This document shows, in pieces, positions 44,528-56,100 of a DNA stretch of 64,000 nucleotides (its first letter is position 1; the number at the start of each line of letters is the position of its first letter). This DNA comes from Corella eumyota (taxonomy: Eukaryota; Chordata; Ascidiacea; Phlebobranchia; Corellidae): contig OY720098.1 of the NCBI GenBank assembly GCA_963082875.1, positions 14,756,001 through 14,820,000 of the forward strand. Direction: 5' to 3'. Both the position numbers and the translations under genes were made by a program. The notes under the pieces are model-generated. The model saw nothing but the letters and a program-made list of their open reading frames with translations, searched no databases and had not been told where the DNA came from.

Positions 44528-44537
44528 CCGGAAGTGG
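44528..44537 (+). promoter_or_regulatory. ETS-type promoter motif
   Basis: CCGGAAGTGG, a strong match to the ETS/GABP core-promoter motif, lies 35-44 bases before the start codon of the F-BAR gene and just outside the inverted-repeat arm. No TATA box is evident, so it may mark a housekeeping-type initiation region. Confidence 0.45.
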
Positions 44538-44571
44538 TTTTATATTTGTTAACTAGCAACTTAATAACAAC

Positions 44572-47500
44572 ATGGATTGGGGAATTGAACTGTGGGTGAG
44601 TGTTTATTAAGATTTAACGTAATAGGTTATTATTTTTGGACGAAATTTCTATTAAAATAAAAGCAGAATGTAATTATTTTTCCTAAATTCAGTAGTTTCT
44701 TTTCATGTTTCGTAAAAAATTAGGACCAAATTTAAGATATATAATTTTTTGCCGAATATTGTTTAAAACTATGTTACTGTGTTGACCTGTTAAAATGATT
44801 TATATTTGTGTAAATTGGAAAACTCAAAAAAAAGTAATTTAAAATTGAATGCTTTTGAAAGACGAAGTAGGATTAAATAATTTCAAAATAGCCAACTGGC
44901 ATGACAATTGTTCTCAAATAACTTATTTTGACAGTCAGACAATTACTGCCCCAAAAAACGTTTTTAGTTTAAAAAATGTCTTTGAAATACTTACGAGAGC
45001 AAATCAAAAAGCATACTTTATTTAAAAGTTATTAAAATTATGCTAAATAAATTTTCCTTCAATATTACTTTTAGATTAATTAAATTTTTATGCAAAATGC
45101 GCTGTATTAAAAACCCAACAACTTAGTTGCCCATTTATTTTAAAGTTTTAGAGCCTAATTCAGAAAAGTAAACTCTTTAAAAGAATACCAACTTAAATTT
45201 CCAAGCAAAAAAAAATATTTAAGTTTTAATTAAAAATTGCTGTTTTTAATGAAAAAAAAACAGCATTCTTAAACTATAATAATGAATTTTGACGAATTTA
45301 CGCTTTAAATTTCTTGCCATGAAGCAAAAAATTTTCAGGGGCAGGTGTTTTGGCTGAACCTTATTATGGCGAAAACCCATGGCAACAGTGTACAGATTTA
45401 AAATTTGGTAGTAAAACAACCAACTCTCACTAATATATATATATACTTATAGGTCTTTGTTTTTGTAATTAAAAATCAATAAATACTTGCATTAGGCTAT
45501 CTATGCCCTTTATATGCTGTTTAGTTTTATCCCTAGAAAGTGTTTACACTGATTGTTTTAATCTTTAAATAATTTTTAGGATCAGTTTGAAAATGTTGAA
45601 AAACATCTTTCACATGGAATTGATTTTGGTGAAAAATATGCGAAGTTTGTTAAAGAAAGATGTTCCATAGAACAGGAGTATGCTTCAAAGCTAAGAAAAC
45701 TGGTGAAAGCCTATACTCCAAGAAAACGCGACGAAGACAGAAGCATGTAAAAAACTTTATTTCGTCTGACTTTTGTTGAATTGTAAACCACAAACTTGAA
45801 AATGCTATTTTATTAACAATGGCAAAAAATTAATATTTTTAGTTCCCTTTAATAAGCATAAATTACTGCCCTAAATTTTGGTATAAGTTCTTTCTAGTTC
45901 TTACTTTTAAAAACTGATTTTTGTTCTAGGTTTTCCTTACAAAAAGCTTTTCAATCCCAAATATCAGAGTTAAATGATATAGCAGGTCAGCATGAAACTG
46001 TTGCTGAAGACATGATGTCAAAAATTAGTAAAGTAGCTTCTAATTCTTCAAATGAACTAAAAGCCGAAAAGAAAAAAGTAAGTTACATTTTTTATTCTAG
46101 TTAAACGTCAATTTTATTTGAATGGGTATTGTCAAATTGCTCGTAATAAAATCTTGCATATATATGGATAACCCAGGGCTGTACGGTTCATAACGCAATG
46201 TAGTCTTTGTAAGTCAACATTTTTTAATTGTGTTTACTCAATTAACAGAAAGTAAAATATATCTTTTTATAGAACAATTCAATATACTATTTGCTTTTGC
46301 AATACATTTTAGCCTAAATCAAATATAACTTTACATTAAATAAATATTGCCATATATTAAAATTAAATGTCATTTTTTAAATATGAAAGAGACTTATTTG
46401 ATTAAACCAGATTGATATGTTACCCATTTAAATATTTAAAGTGAAGTTTTAATTGATAACATTGGTAAATTGACTGCCCATTGGGCCGCATTTTAATTGT
46501 CATAATATGTTTGCAACTCACAGCTAATGTTTGTGATAGTTCACCTGTGCACCACAAACGACATTTTTTTTTTATTTTGAAGGTCTTTAAATTTGACATA
46601 TTTATATAGCGTTATCATTTACTAAGCTTACATTTATAAAGTTTAACTGTCCTGTAGTGTGGTTAAGCGATCATGGCATCAAACTGTGGGCCGAAAGGTT
46701 TCAGGTTCGAGCCGCACCAATGCCACACTATCCGTCCTTGGGCCAGTGTTTACAGATAGTTCACACAGCCCAACTGTACACTTTTTTTCCAATAAACATA
46801 CAAAAATCATATCATCCTAAAAAAAGTTTAACTTATTAATTTAATTTCTGTAAAGTACTATTTGGATGGTCGACATCTCCAAGTAACGCTTGACCAACAT
46901 GAGAGATCAATGGAACAAACCAAGAAAAAGTTTGAAAAAGAATGGAAGGATTGCGAACGCGCTCAAATTTATTACGAAAAACTTGACTCTGACTCAAGTG
47001 TGACAAAAGCAGATGTAGAAAAGGTTATAATATTTGTACTTTTTGTTTCTTCCTTTTTTTTCCTAGAAACTTTTTTGTATCTGACCAATAAATAAACTAA
47101 AAAAGGCTTATCTAAAAATTAAGTAAAGATTAATTTAAACTTTTCTAAACTTATTATCATCTCTTCAATTTATATTTATTTATGTGTTTATACAATGAGC
47201 TTCGATTCTTTAAGCTTTTCAGCACCAGTGTTTAATACCTATGTAAAGGGTGTTTACATCAAGTATGTATAAATTATTTTGCATTTTTGAAGCAAATAAA
47301 CAGTTTCCTTTTTGTTTTTCGATAGGCGAAGCACATTTGGCATAGTAAAAAAGATACTGTTGAAAGTTGCAAGACTGACTACGGTGCGGCTCTGCAGCAA
47401 TTCAACACTGAACAAAAACAACATTACACTAGTACAATGCCAAAGATTTTTGAGGTAATTTTTTTTTTTTTTATTATTAAAAAGTGACAAATATAAGTGC

Positions 47501-50500
47501 ATCCGGTTTCAATAAATACAACATTGTTTTGTTTTTGTCATATTATATCAGGACTCTTTAATTTTTTTACAATTTTTCTTATTTTTACCATTTGATACTG
47601 TTTAAATAATTAAATAATTTATTTTTTGTTCTTAATAATTAAATGGCAATAAAACTATTTTAAACCATTTTTTAAACATCAAATTAATCGTCATGGTGAA
47701 CTAAACTGATTAACAGCAATCATTTTATTTTAAACTTTGATAATTCAAAACCATGTTGTTGACTTTTTCCTTATACTTAAAAAAAATCAATTATATATAA
47801 TGAATTAAATTTTCTTTTTTGCAGAAATGTAAGGAAATAGACCAGAAAAGAATTCTTACCTTAAAAGACCTAATGGTTGAATATGGAAAGATAGACATTA
47901 AAGTAAAACCAATAATACAGAAGTGTTTAGATGGAATGGTGGTTGCAGCAAATGCCATTGACCCAAATTTGGTAAGAACTTTGCTGAAAATTAAATGCAT
48001 GGGATCACTGGTTTTATACAATAACTTGAAATAAAAATCCTTTGCATTGCAGTCCTTGGTGACTTTCTGTTGTATTTTACGTTCCTTGTAAATTTTTGTA
48101 CAGTCGTTCCTTATTTTCTTTTGTACCTTACGGTCCTTATTTTTTTGGGCCATAAAGTACATTTGAGTTTGTTGTGCAGTAACTGGTGTTTAAATTTTAA
48201 AAACATATAAAATAAAAAGGTTTTCGATTTTTAAATTTTAAATCATCAATTACTGTTTCTTCAAAAAAATAATAAATTAATTAAAATCTTTACAGGACTG
48301 CAACTTGGTTGTGGAAAAAATGAAGTCAGGATTCCAACCTCCAGGAGACAAAGAGTTCGAGGATTTCAGTCAACCTCATCAACATCGACCTAATATTGAG
48401 GATGGAGGGGTGGAAGGATCACCTCGTAATTCAGTTAACTTGGGAAGACAACAAAATAGAAAAAGTGGACTTAGTTGGCTTTTTGGACCCAAAAAAGTAA
48501 GTTTCACTTTATTTTTCATTTACTTATATATCAGTCTAATCATCTTTGTTTAAACATCTTCCATAAGGTTATGGTTGGGTTTTTAGAAAGAGCGATTTAG
48601 GAAATAAATTTAATTATAATTTCTGTAAAATATTTATTAGATTGTAGGTATACTTATTACTATGCTGTTTTAAAAAACTTAATTATTTTATATGTAGTTC
48701 CAATTGTTATATTATATAGCATACAGAAAAATTAAAATTGGCATTGGTTTTAAGTTAGGTAGTTAAGTAAATTGTGTTATGAAGTTTTTCAATTAAAGCA
48801 TATGAATACATATTTCCTAGTTTGTATGTGGAAGGTGTATATGGTTGTGGTAGGTTGTGTCGATTAATCTAAGTTGACAGGAAATTCAATTGTGTACTAC
48901 TATGCACTAATTTAACTTTTTGTTTATCACATTTCACAATGACTGAACTCTAAATTACTTAATTTGTTCGTTGATTTGGGATTAAAATATGAATCATTTT
49001 TGTGATTAAATGGATAGAGTATCATTTTTTTGAGTTAAAATAAAATTACATAGCCCAACTTCATGGTATTATTCATTGTTGATTCTTTTGCTGACGTTAT
49101 TAGGTTTTATAAACGTTATTTAGAGAATACAATAAAAATCCTTAAAATGTCTTGGCAAAACAAAAATATTTAATTAATATTAAATTTATTTTTGCATGCT
49201 CAAATTATGCATTTAATAAAATAAAATATGTTGCATAAAACTGATAAATGTATATTATTCTATATATACATTTTTAAATATATTTAACATTTTTATATGC
49301 AGCGAATGTTAAGCAATGATCTATTTTTATTTTTAACAACTTATAAAATTTATTATTATTATTCTTACGCTAAAAATTATATTTACAAAATAAATTTTTA
49401 GTTTTCGAATATGCACAAGTTAAAACCAAATCAATTTTAATGTTCATTACTCTAACAACATTTGGTTAAACTAAATCCTACCATTTATGCATAGTTTTGG
49501 TAATGACAAAATCTTTCATTTTTAAACCTTTTTTTAATAATATATTCTATTAAAAAAAATCTGCCAAGACATTTTACCAATTTGTAAAAGTTGCATAAAA
49601 AATATGAAATTTGTCCTTAAATTTCGTAATACAAACTAACCACAATCTTAAGCAAATTAACCCTTTTATAAAAACAGCTTTCTTTAATGTTTAACTAGGT
49701 TGTATATTTTACGAGATTGCTAAGTTTACTTATCAATTTGTTTAAAGAGGTAACATGCTTATTATGTATTTAATGTATGTCTGTATTATAAATACATAAA
49801 CTGATAAAAACAAATTTTTTTTAATAAGACACTAACTCATGCCAATTATTGGATAAATACTTTGGTACCGACTGTTTTTAAATAAAAACATTTTTCTTAA
49901 TCATCATTGCTTACAATTCACGGCTTGGCTTTTGTAAAATTAAAAGGCTTGTTGAATATGGTTTTATCAACCCTGTATACACATTTGTAGCAATTACAAT
50001 CACAGTGTATTAAATGTTTGTCTTAAATATCATGCAAATTAATTTTGCTGTAGTTCATGCAACCCAAGATGTTCCGAAAACGAATGGGTTTGTCGAACAC
50101 CATTCGAAAATCTGCATCTGATACCGATATTTCTAAAAGTAAAAAGAAGACCGATAAAAATGGTGAACCACCAAAAATTTCTGAAGGCTTAAATGTCGAA
50201 CAAAAATCACGAACACTATCTTTTGGATCAAACTTTTTTAATCATGTTACAAAACGTAAATCATCTGCTGACAGCAACACAGAAATAAAAAAGAAACAGG
50301 GTTTAGAACCTTTTCGATCGTCAGTGGCACTGAATAAGAAGAGATTTAAGTCTTTATTTAGAAATCAACAAAAACCTGAAAATTTTGTCGAAGTTGAGAT
50401 ATCAAGTCCCATAACAACTGATTTAGTGGGAACGGCATCTGCCTCTGATGATTATTTGGTCCCTATTGATCCAAATTTAAAACTATCACCAAAGAAAGAA

Positions 50501-52201
50501 GTTGCTGAAGAAAACCCCTATTCGGAAGTGGCCCCACCTGAATATTCCCCCAGAATCCCTCCTGTGGTAAGTCATGGGCTCTTCCAAATAACAACAATTT
50601 CATTTTTTGCTGAAACAATGCATGAGAAGATCAAGGATGCATTATTTTTAACTTTATTTTTCGAAGCAATTTGTTGGAAACCAAAAAGCTGTCAAGTCAT
50701 CTTCATTTTGCACGAATTGTTATTTTGCACGATTTTTATTTTAAATATTGCCAAGACATTTTCAGAGTCTGTTATATTTTTACCTCTTTACTTCAACAAA
50801 ACAATTAATTTTTATTTGAAAAAGAAATTAACGAAATAGTAATGCAGGTTGCAGAGAGTCCTGATTATTCACACTTGCCACCTGAACAAAGAAAAAAGAA
50901 ACTGCAAAAAATTATCGATGAGTTAAGTAAAGAATTATCAAAAGAAGATGATGGAAGGTGGGTGTGATTTTTTTTACATTTCTGTAAACTGTTAAATTAG
51001 TTGTATAATTTTAGAACCAAGTTTTAAATTAGTTTTTGATAAATTTTTTGATTTGAAAATATAGTTAGTTTTAAGTTTAATTAAAACTTTATATTCATGG
51101 CTAAATAAACTTAATTTTTCCCAGGAAAGCAATAAAGAAAATGCAGGATGTTTATTTAACCAATCCTGCCTTGGGTGATGCCAGTTCACTCGATGCACAA
51201 CTTAAAATATCAAATTCTAAAATTGATAAACTTGAGCATGATCTGGAACAGCACCAGGTTATTTTTTATATATTATAAACCAATTAATTCTCTAATATAT
51301 ATTTTATTTTGTACATGGGAAATGTAAACAACTTCAGTATAAAAATGACATTTTGATAAGGCTTATACGTATCTACATTAAAAAAAATTATTGTAGTTAC
51401 AATTGGTTATTGTTCGTCTAACTTAAAAACATCTGTTAAGATTTAAAATATATATAAAGTGATAGTTGTAATGGTTAAAATGTATTTTCGAAACTTACTT
51501 CTACATAATATATATTTATATATAAATACTAATTTGGAAGATATTAATATTAAGGCATGGTATGCAGAAGCATCAGGTAATGTTCATGCCTCTCCAGCTC
51601 GAATATCTAAACCAACTTCTCAGCCAGTAAAAATGCAACCTATTGCCACACCTGAACAACAGGACTCCAGGTTTGTATGTTAAAACCTTTTTGTTTAATT
51701 TTGATTTCTTTAACTTTTTTATGTAACTATTTTTTTTTTCAGAGCACCACTTCAAAGAGATCAAAGTTTTGGTGACGATTTTGAAGACGAGCCTTTAGAT
51801 ACAATTGGAACATGCACAGCTTTGTATGATTTTGAAGGTACTGTGCTTATAAATATAAATAATTATCGCAGAGTATTTTTTTGTTATTTTTATAAAATTT
51901 TTGTAGGGATACTTAGGTCATGGACTATTCACAATCTTATTTTAACCCTACCTTAAAAAAATTAAGTCTTTTTTTTGAACTTTTAAAAAAAAATCATTAA
52001 ACTGTCTCTTTGTAAGTATTACTTTTTTAATGTGTATTTGTATCTTTTTTAGCCAATTCTGAGGGAGCAATTTCCATGAAAATTGGGGATCAACTTACCG
52101 TAGTTGAAGAAGACAATGGTGATGGATGGACCCACGTAGCTCGAAATGGTGAAGGGGGTTATGTTCCAACTTCGTATATTGAAATTACCATTTACCCATG
52201 A
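44572..52201 (+). CDS. FNBP1: CIP4/FBP17/TOCA-1 family protein (F-BAR, HR1, SH3)
   Basis: Exons: 44572-44595, 45580-45746, 45930-46077, 46856-47023, 47326-47454, 47825-47971, 48296-48496, 50054-50566, 50848-50957, 51125-51257, 51555-51670, 51743-51837, 52053-52201. All introns are GT-AG, and the total of 2100 nt gives 699 residues plus stop. The F-BAR domain spans about 1-285 (starts [17 protein letters not shown], ends near [14 protein letters not shown]). It binds and curves PIP2-rich membrane. The HR1 coiled coil at about 500-590 ([20 protein letters not shown]) binds Cdc42-GTP in this family. The SH3 domain at about 640-694 (ALYDFE, then [20 protein letters not shown]) binds N-WASP and dynamin. 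The protein should link Cdc42 to actin assembly during endocytosis. Human relatives have about 545-617 residues; the extra length is a basic, Ser/Lys-rich linker from the 513-nt exon 8. Tunicates may have one gene for the three vertebrate paralogues (TRIP10, FNBP1, FNBP1L). Confidence 0.93.
46651..46785 (+). mobile_element. tRNA-derived SINE-like element in intron 3
   Basis: A tRNA-like head (GTAGTGTGGTTAAGCGATCA as an A-box region, and the B box GGTTCGAGCC at 46704-46713) is followed by a non-tRNA tail. No folded acceptor stem or discriminator is evident, so it is not a tRNA gene. The B box differs from the SINEs in the third gene, so it may be a second family. Confidence 0.55.
48497..50053 (+). 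other. Long intron 7 of the F-BAR gene
   Basis: A 1557-bp very AT-rich intron between the F-BAR-encoding exons and the linker exon, starting GTAAGTTTC and ending TTTTGCTGTAG. No SINE head, open frame or RNA gene seen. The domain boundary makes it a plausible site for alternative linker exons. Confidence 0.6.
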
Positions 52202-53159
52202 ACAAAAGTGAGAGGTGGTAAGGAGCGAGAGGTGGTAAGGAGCTGAGCATGGGTTTTTGTAAACAATATAATAGGGAAAAATACATACATCCTAATTATG
52301 GTTTATTATAATACATATAAAAAAATGGTTTTAAAGAACAAAGTAAATGTTAAAACAGTGCATAATCAACAGCATAGGACCCTTATTTATTGTAATCTTA
52401 GTATAATAAAATATTAATTGTTTAAATGTATGGATTTTATTCATTTTTTATTAACCTTGCATTTCGAATTATTAAGATTTTATTATTTAAATCTTGCTAT
52501 GATGAATCTATTGTTTACGATAAAAGAAGTAGCAAAAATTGTGTTTTAATAATAAGTTTGATAATCCAGTGTCAATTCTATGTTCTATATTCTTTATTTA
52601 ACTCTATAACTAACACTAGTTTATTTTTTTTAAATGTGTTACAATGTAATTTCATTTAACTTCTGTATACTTTTAAGTACTAGTCAACTATCTGGTGTTT
52701 AACTTTTTATAACAACAAGCATGGTGAGAGAAGAGTATTCTCTTTTTTGTGTTTTAGATAAAATACTTGCATTATAATATATCTGCCAATACAGAATCAT
52801 GATATAGAATTCAGCCTGTTTCGAATAAAATTTCATAATGTTTATGCATTGATTATTAAGAACTTCATTGCTTGGCCCCCCTCATGTTTGCATGTTTAAT
52901 GTAACGCTGTTCATTAAAATGTATTAAACCTTGTTTTTTTAGTGCTTGCTCTTTGTTAATGTCGAATTTTAAGCTGCTTTCTACATCATTGCAATATTTT
53001 ACAATGAATAAATATTATTATGTATATGTTAATGTAATCTGAAGTCTTTTTAGTTGCGTTAAAACTAGATGAGTATTTTTACAGGTGAACAAAAAATATG
53101 CCACTAGTCGTTAAGACAAAAATAAAATGTTGTATAAAAAATTGCACTATTGTTTTCAA
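52202..53159. other. Shared 3' intergenic region of two convergent genes
   Basis: Contains the 3' UTR of the F-BAR gene on the plus strand, with candidate AATAAA signals at 52405 and about 53005. The minus-strand 3' UTR of the coiled-coil gene lies at the other end. A 17-bp perfect duplication sits right after the F-BAR stop. No further gene supported. Confidence 0.6.
52210..52243 (+). repeat. Perfect 17-bp tandem duplication in the 3' UTR
   Basis: Two adjacent copies of GAGAGGTGGTAAGGAGC begin 9 bases after the F-BAR stop codon. G/A-rich sequence in an otherwise AT-rich 3' UTR. Confidence 0.9.
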
Positions 53160-56100
53160 CTAATATATAACATCAGGAGAGTCAGGTCTTCCGATTGCCT
53201 TGGCAGTTAAACAAATACTATTGTCATTTTCATCTTCAGATCCTGATTCGTTTTTCTGGGTGAAAGTTTCTTGGGCTTTTTCCAATTTAGAATTTTGAGT
53301 TGAGCTAACACCTTCACGAATTGAGTTCTCAAAATCTGGCTGTGATAACACTTTTCTAAATAGAGTAATAAAGTTATTGTTTTGTCATTTAACATTTAAA
53401 TTTTTGGCTGTAGTTAATATTAGTTTTCTTATTTTTAAACCTTTTTACCTAGTTACATGCTCTTCAGTTGGAACAAATTTTTCACTCACTAAATCTTCTG
53501 TTACAAGTGCATTATTTTTAAAGGAAAAGTCATCAAGTTGTGAAATAATCTCGCTATTGATTACTTGCTCAGTCTGGTTGTTAAAACCAGGTAGAATGGG
53601 GGATTTTTTGGTCACACTTTTGCTACTGTTGCTTGTTGAGGTGTCAGTTGACCTCTCTGGGACAGAAATTCTATCAGGCACATTAATACCAGATTTCATA
53701 CTCTTTTTCACATTAGCACCTTCTGTATTTTTGGGAGTATATGGATCACTGTCTTTACAAACAAATTCAGTTTTATCAGGGCAGATTGAATTTTTAAAAG
53801 AAGAATCAACACTTTTGTTTGTAGAATTTGCAGGGGCAGTACTAGATAAATGAGTTTTTGTCTTAGCAAAATTGTCTTCTGAGCGAGAAGAAATTGTATT
53901 TTGAACTGAAGAATTAAATGTTGTTTTACTTGAATTGTTTATATCAGTGGCACTCATGTTTTCTAAAGACTGTGATGTTAAAGCCTTAGATTTGGTATGC
54001 GAAACATTTTCATGTGAGCTGTTTAAACTATTTTCTCTGGCATCCGTAAATAAAACTTTTACTGAAGAATTAGTGTTTGATTTTAACTTTTTAGATGAAG
54101 TTGATATGTTTGAATTATTGTTTGAAAAATGCAAATTGGATTTTAAATTTGTCTTTTTTGTGGAGTTTAGCGATTCTTGACTGATCAGCTTTTTCTAGAA
54201 ATAAAATGTAACCTTATAGAAAGATAGATTGAAAGTTAAATATAATTTTAATTAAAAATTAATTGTTAAAATTGTAAAAATCCACTTCCTATTATGTTGT
54301 AAAATAATTTATAAAAGCCAAAAAACATTAAAACCTCTAAAACTTTTGTCAATATTTCTCGCTTTTCGGATTCAGCTTTTTCTTTTTCGATCTTTTCTTT
54401 ATGAAGTTCTTCTGCGCTGTGTATAAGTCTCATTCTCACATCTGAATTCTCCAGCGTTAAAGATGATATTTTAGATCGGTGGAAATCATCAATTGAAGAA
54501 ACACGATCTTCAAACTCAAGTTGAAGGGAGGAAAGGCTAATTTTCTAAATTAAAACAGATTAAAGTAAAAGAATGCACTGTTTCTTTATTTTTTATATAT
54601 TATTGTCCTTAATTGGATAGGCCGACTTTATGCCGTTAACATATGGCTGCATTTGTTATCATCACCCAGTTTTAAGTTGACTAAGCAGATTAAAATATTA
54701 TTGAGAATAATGACAATTATAATGCCGTTTATATTATATTAAACCTGCCGTTTACCTACGTAGAAATTTGTAGGATTTAAAGAACAATACTCTAAGGCAG
54801 TATGACATGGAAGCAGTGAAAAATGAACCAAAAATCTAAAGTTATTAACGCAAAGTTTTTTAACTACTATAACACTCCTCCAGATAAACAACAATACCAA
54901 AATATAATTACCTTTTTAAATTATCCTTTTATTTTATTAAAATCTAATAGACTATAGAGGTGCTATTACGATTTAAAAACCTTATTATATAGATTTTTGA
55001 GGTACTTTTTTTTAATTTGACTTACTGTTTTGTTCAATTCAGATTTTGTTTCATTTAGTTTTTTGTTTTCATTTTCAAGCCTTAATTTAAGTTGTTCAAG
55101 TTCTTGTTGAACACTGTCCAGCATGTTTGATCGCCTTTTTATTTCTTCCAAGTTGTAGTCACTGTTGGTGAGTTTATCTGTGAGATCTTGTAACTCCTGC
55201 CTGTGGTCACTAAAAAAAGGTTAAATAATGTTAAAAAACCGAATAGGTGAAAAATTTTGTTGTTTTTTTGTATATTTATTCTTGATGTAGAAAGGATAAC
55301 CGTGAGGGCCAAACATAGGCTGGATTTGTCACCCCAATTCACTCTTAAGTTGCCTTATACTGTTTATAAAAGCATAGTTAAAGGCAACACTTTCACAATC
55401 AAGTGTAGTCAAACAAATGACCTGTACTGTCGAATGCTCTTACCACTTTACCACACTGTCTGGTAAAGTTACATTTGTAGTTGAATTTTGCATGAGGTCG
55501 TGGGTACGATTCTCGCTGGTATCATGCTGTTGCGATCTTGAGTAAGGCGCTATAAACGGTATAAACTCTTGCTGAGCCAATACTTAATCAGCAGTGTAGT
55601 TATCGGGCAATTAAAATCAATAATATCCAAACTGCCAGAGCAACTCAAGACTGGGTTGGGCAACTCAATGTTTAGGTCGTAAGTTGACCAAACCACATCA
55701 AGGATAAAGATATATAAAAAACATTAACTTACTGCATCATATCATTTAGGTTTAACTTAAACTCTCTTCTCATGCTTTCTCTTTCTTTTGTGAAATTTTC
55801 TTCCATAAGTTTTTTAGAATCATCCACTGCATTTTCTATTTCTCTTCTTTTTTCCCAATTTAGTTCTTCCTTCTTTAAAATAAAATTTTGCGTGTTAGCG
55901 TTGCATAAAGATTTTTTATTATAAAAATGCGGATGGCCTGATAGTATTTTGTATAAAATATTGTTTTTATTGATTTCCACCTAAAAAAGTGGTTATTGTT
56001 ATTGAAAATGCTTTGAGCAAAGATTCTATGACATGGCCTTTTTGTCTGAAAGTGAAATAACATGCCAATACATTATAGTTTGTAAAAATAATTAGTAAAT

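Larger units (their letters stand above)
43209..44571. other. 3' flank and intergenic region
   Basis: AT-rich sequence holding probable polyadenylation signals (about 43645 and 43674), the spliced-leader-like 16-mer, and the right inverted-repeat arm. No convincing open frame. The last 80 bases serve as promoter and 5' UTR of the F-BAR gene. Confidence 0.5.

Noticed and set aside
46654-46718. A functional tRNA gene
   Set aside because: A and B boxes are present, but no paired acceptor stem or credible anticodon arm could be drawn. SINE head is the better reading; the same holds for 61785-61850.
47254-48162. Minus-strand frames of 82 and 123 aa over the F-BAR gene
   Set aside because: They are antisense to confirmed coding exons 5 and 6 and their introns.
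53377-54180. Plus-strand frames of 158 and 81 aa
   Set aside because: They are antisense to the 746-nt exon of the coiled-coil gene, whose phase agrees with ten joined exons.
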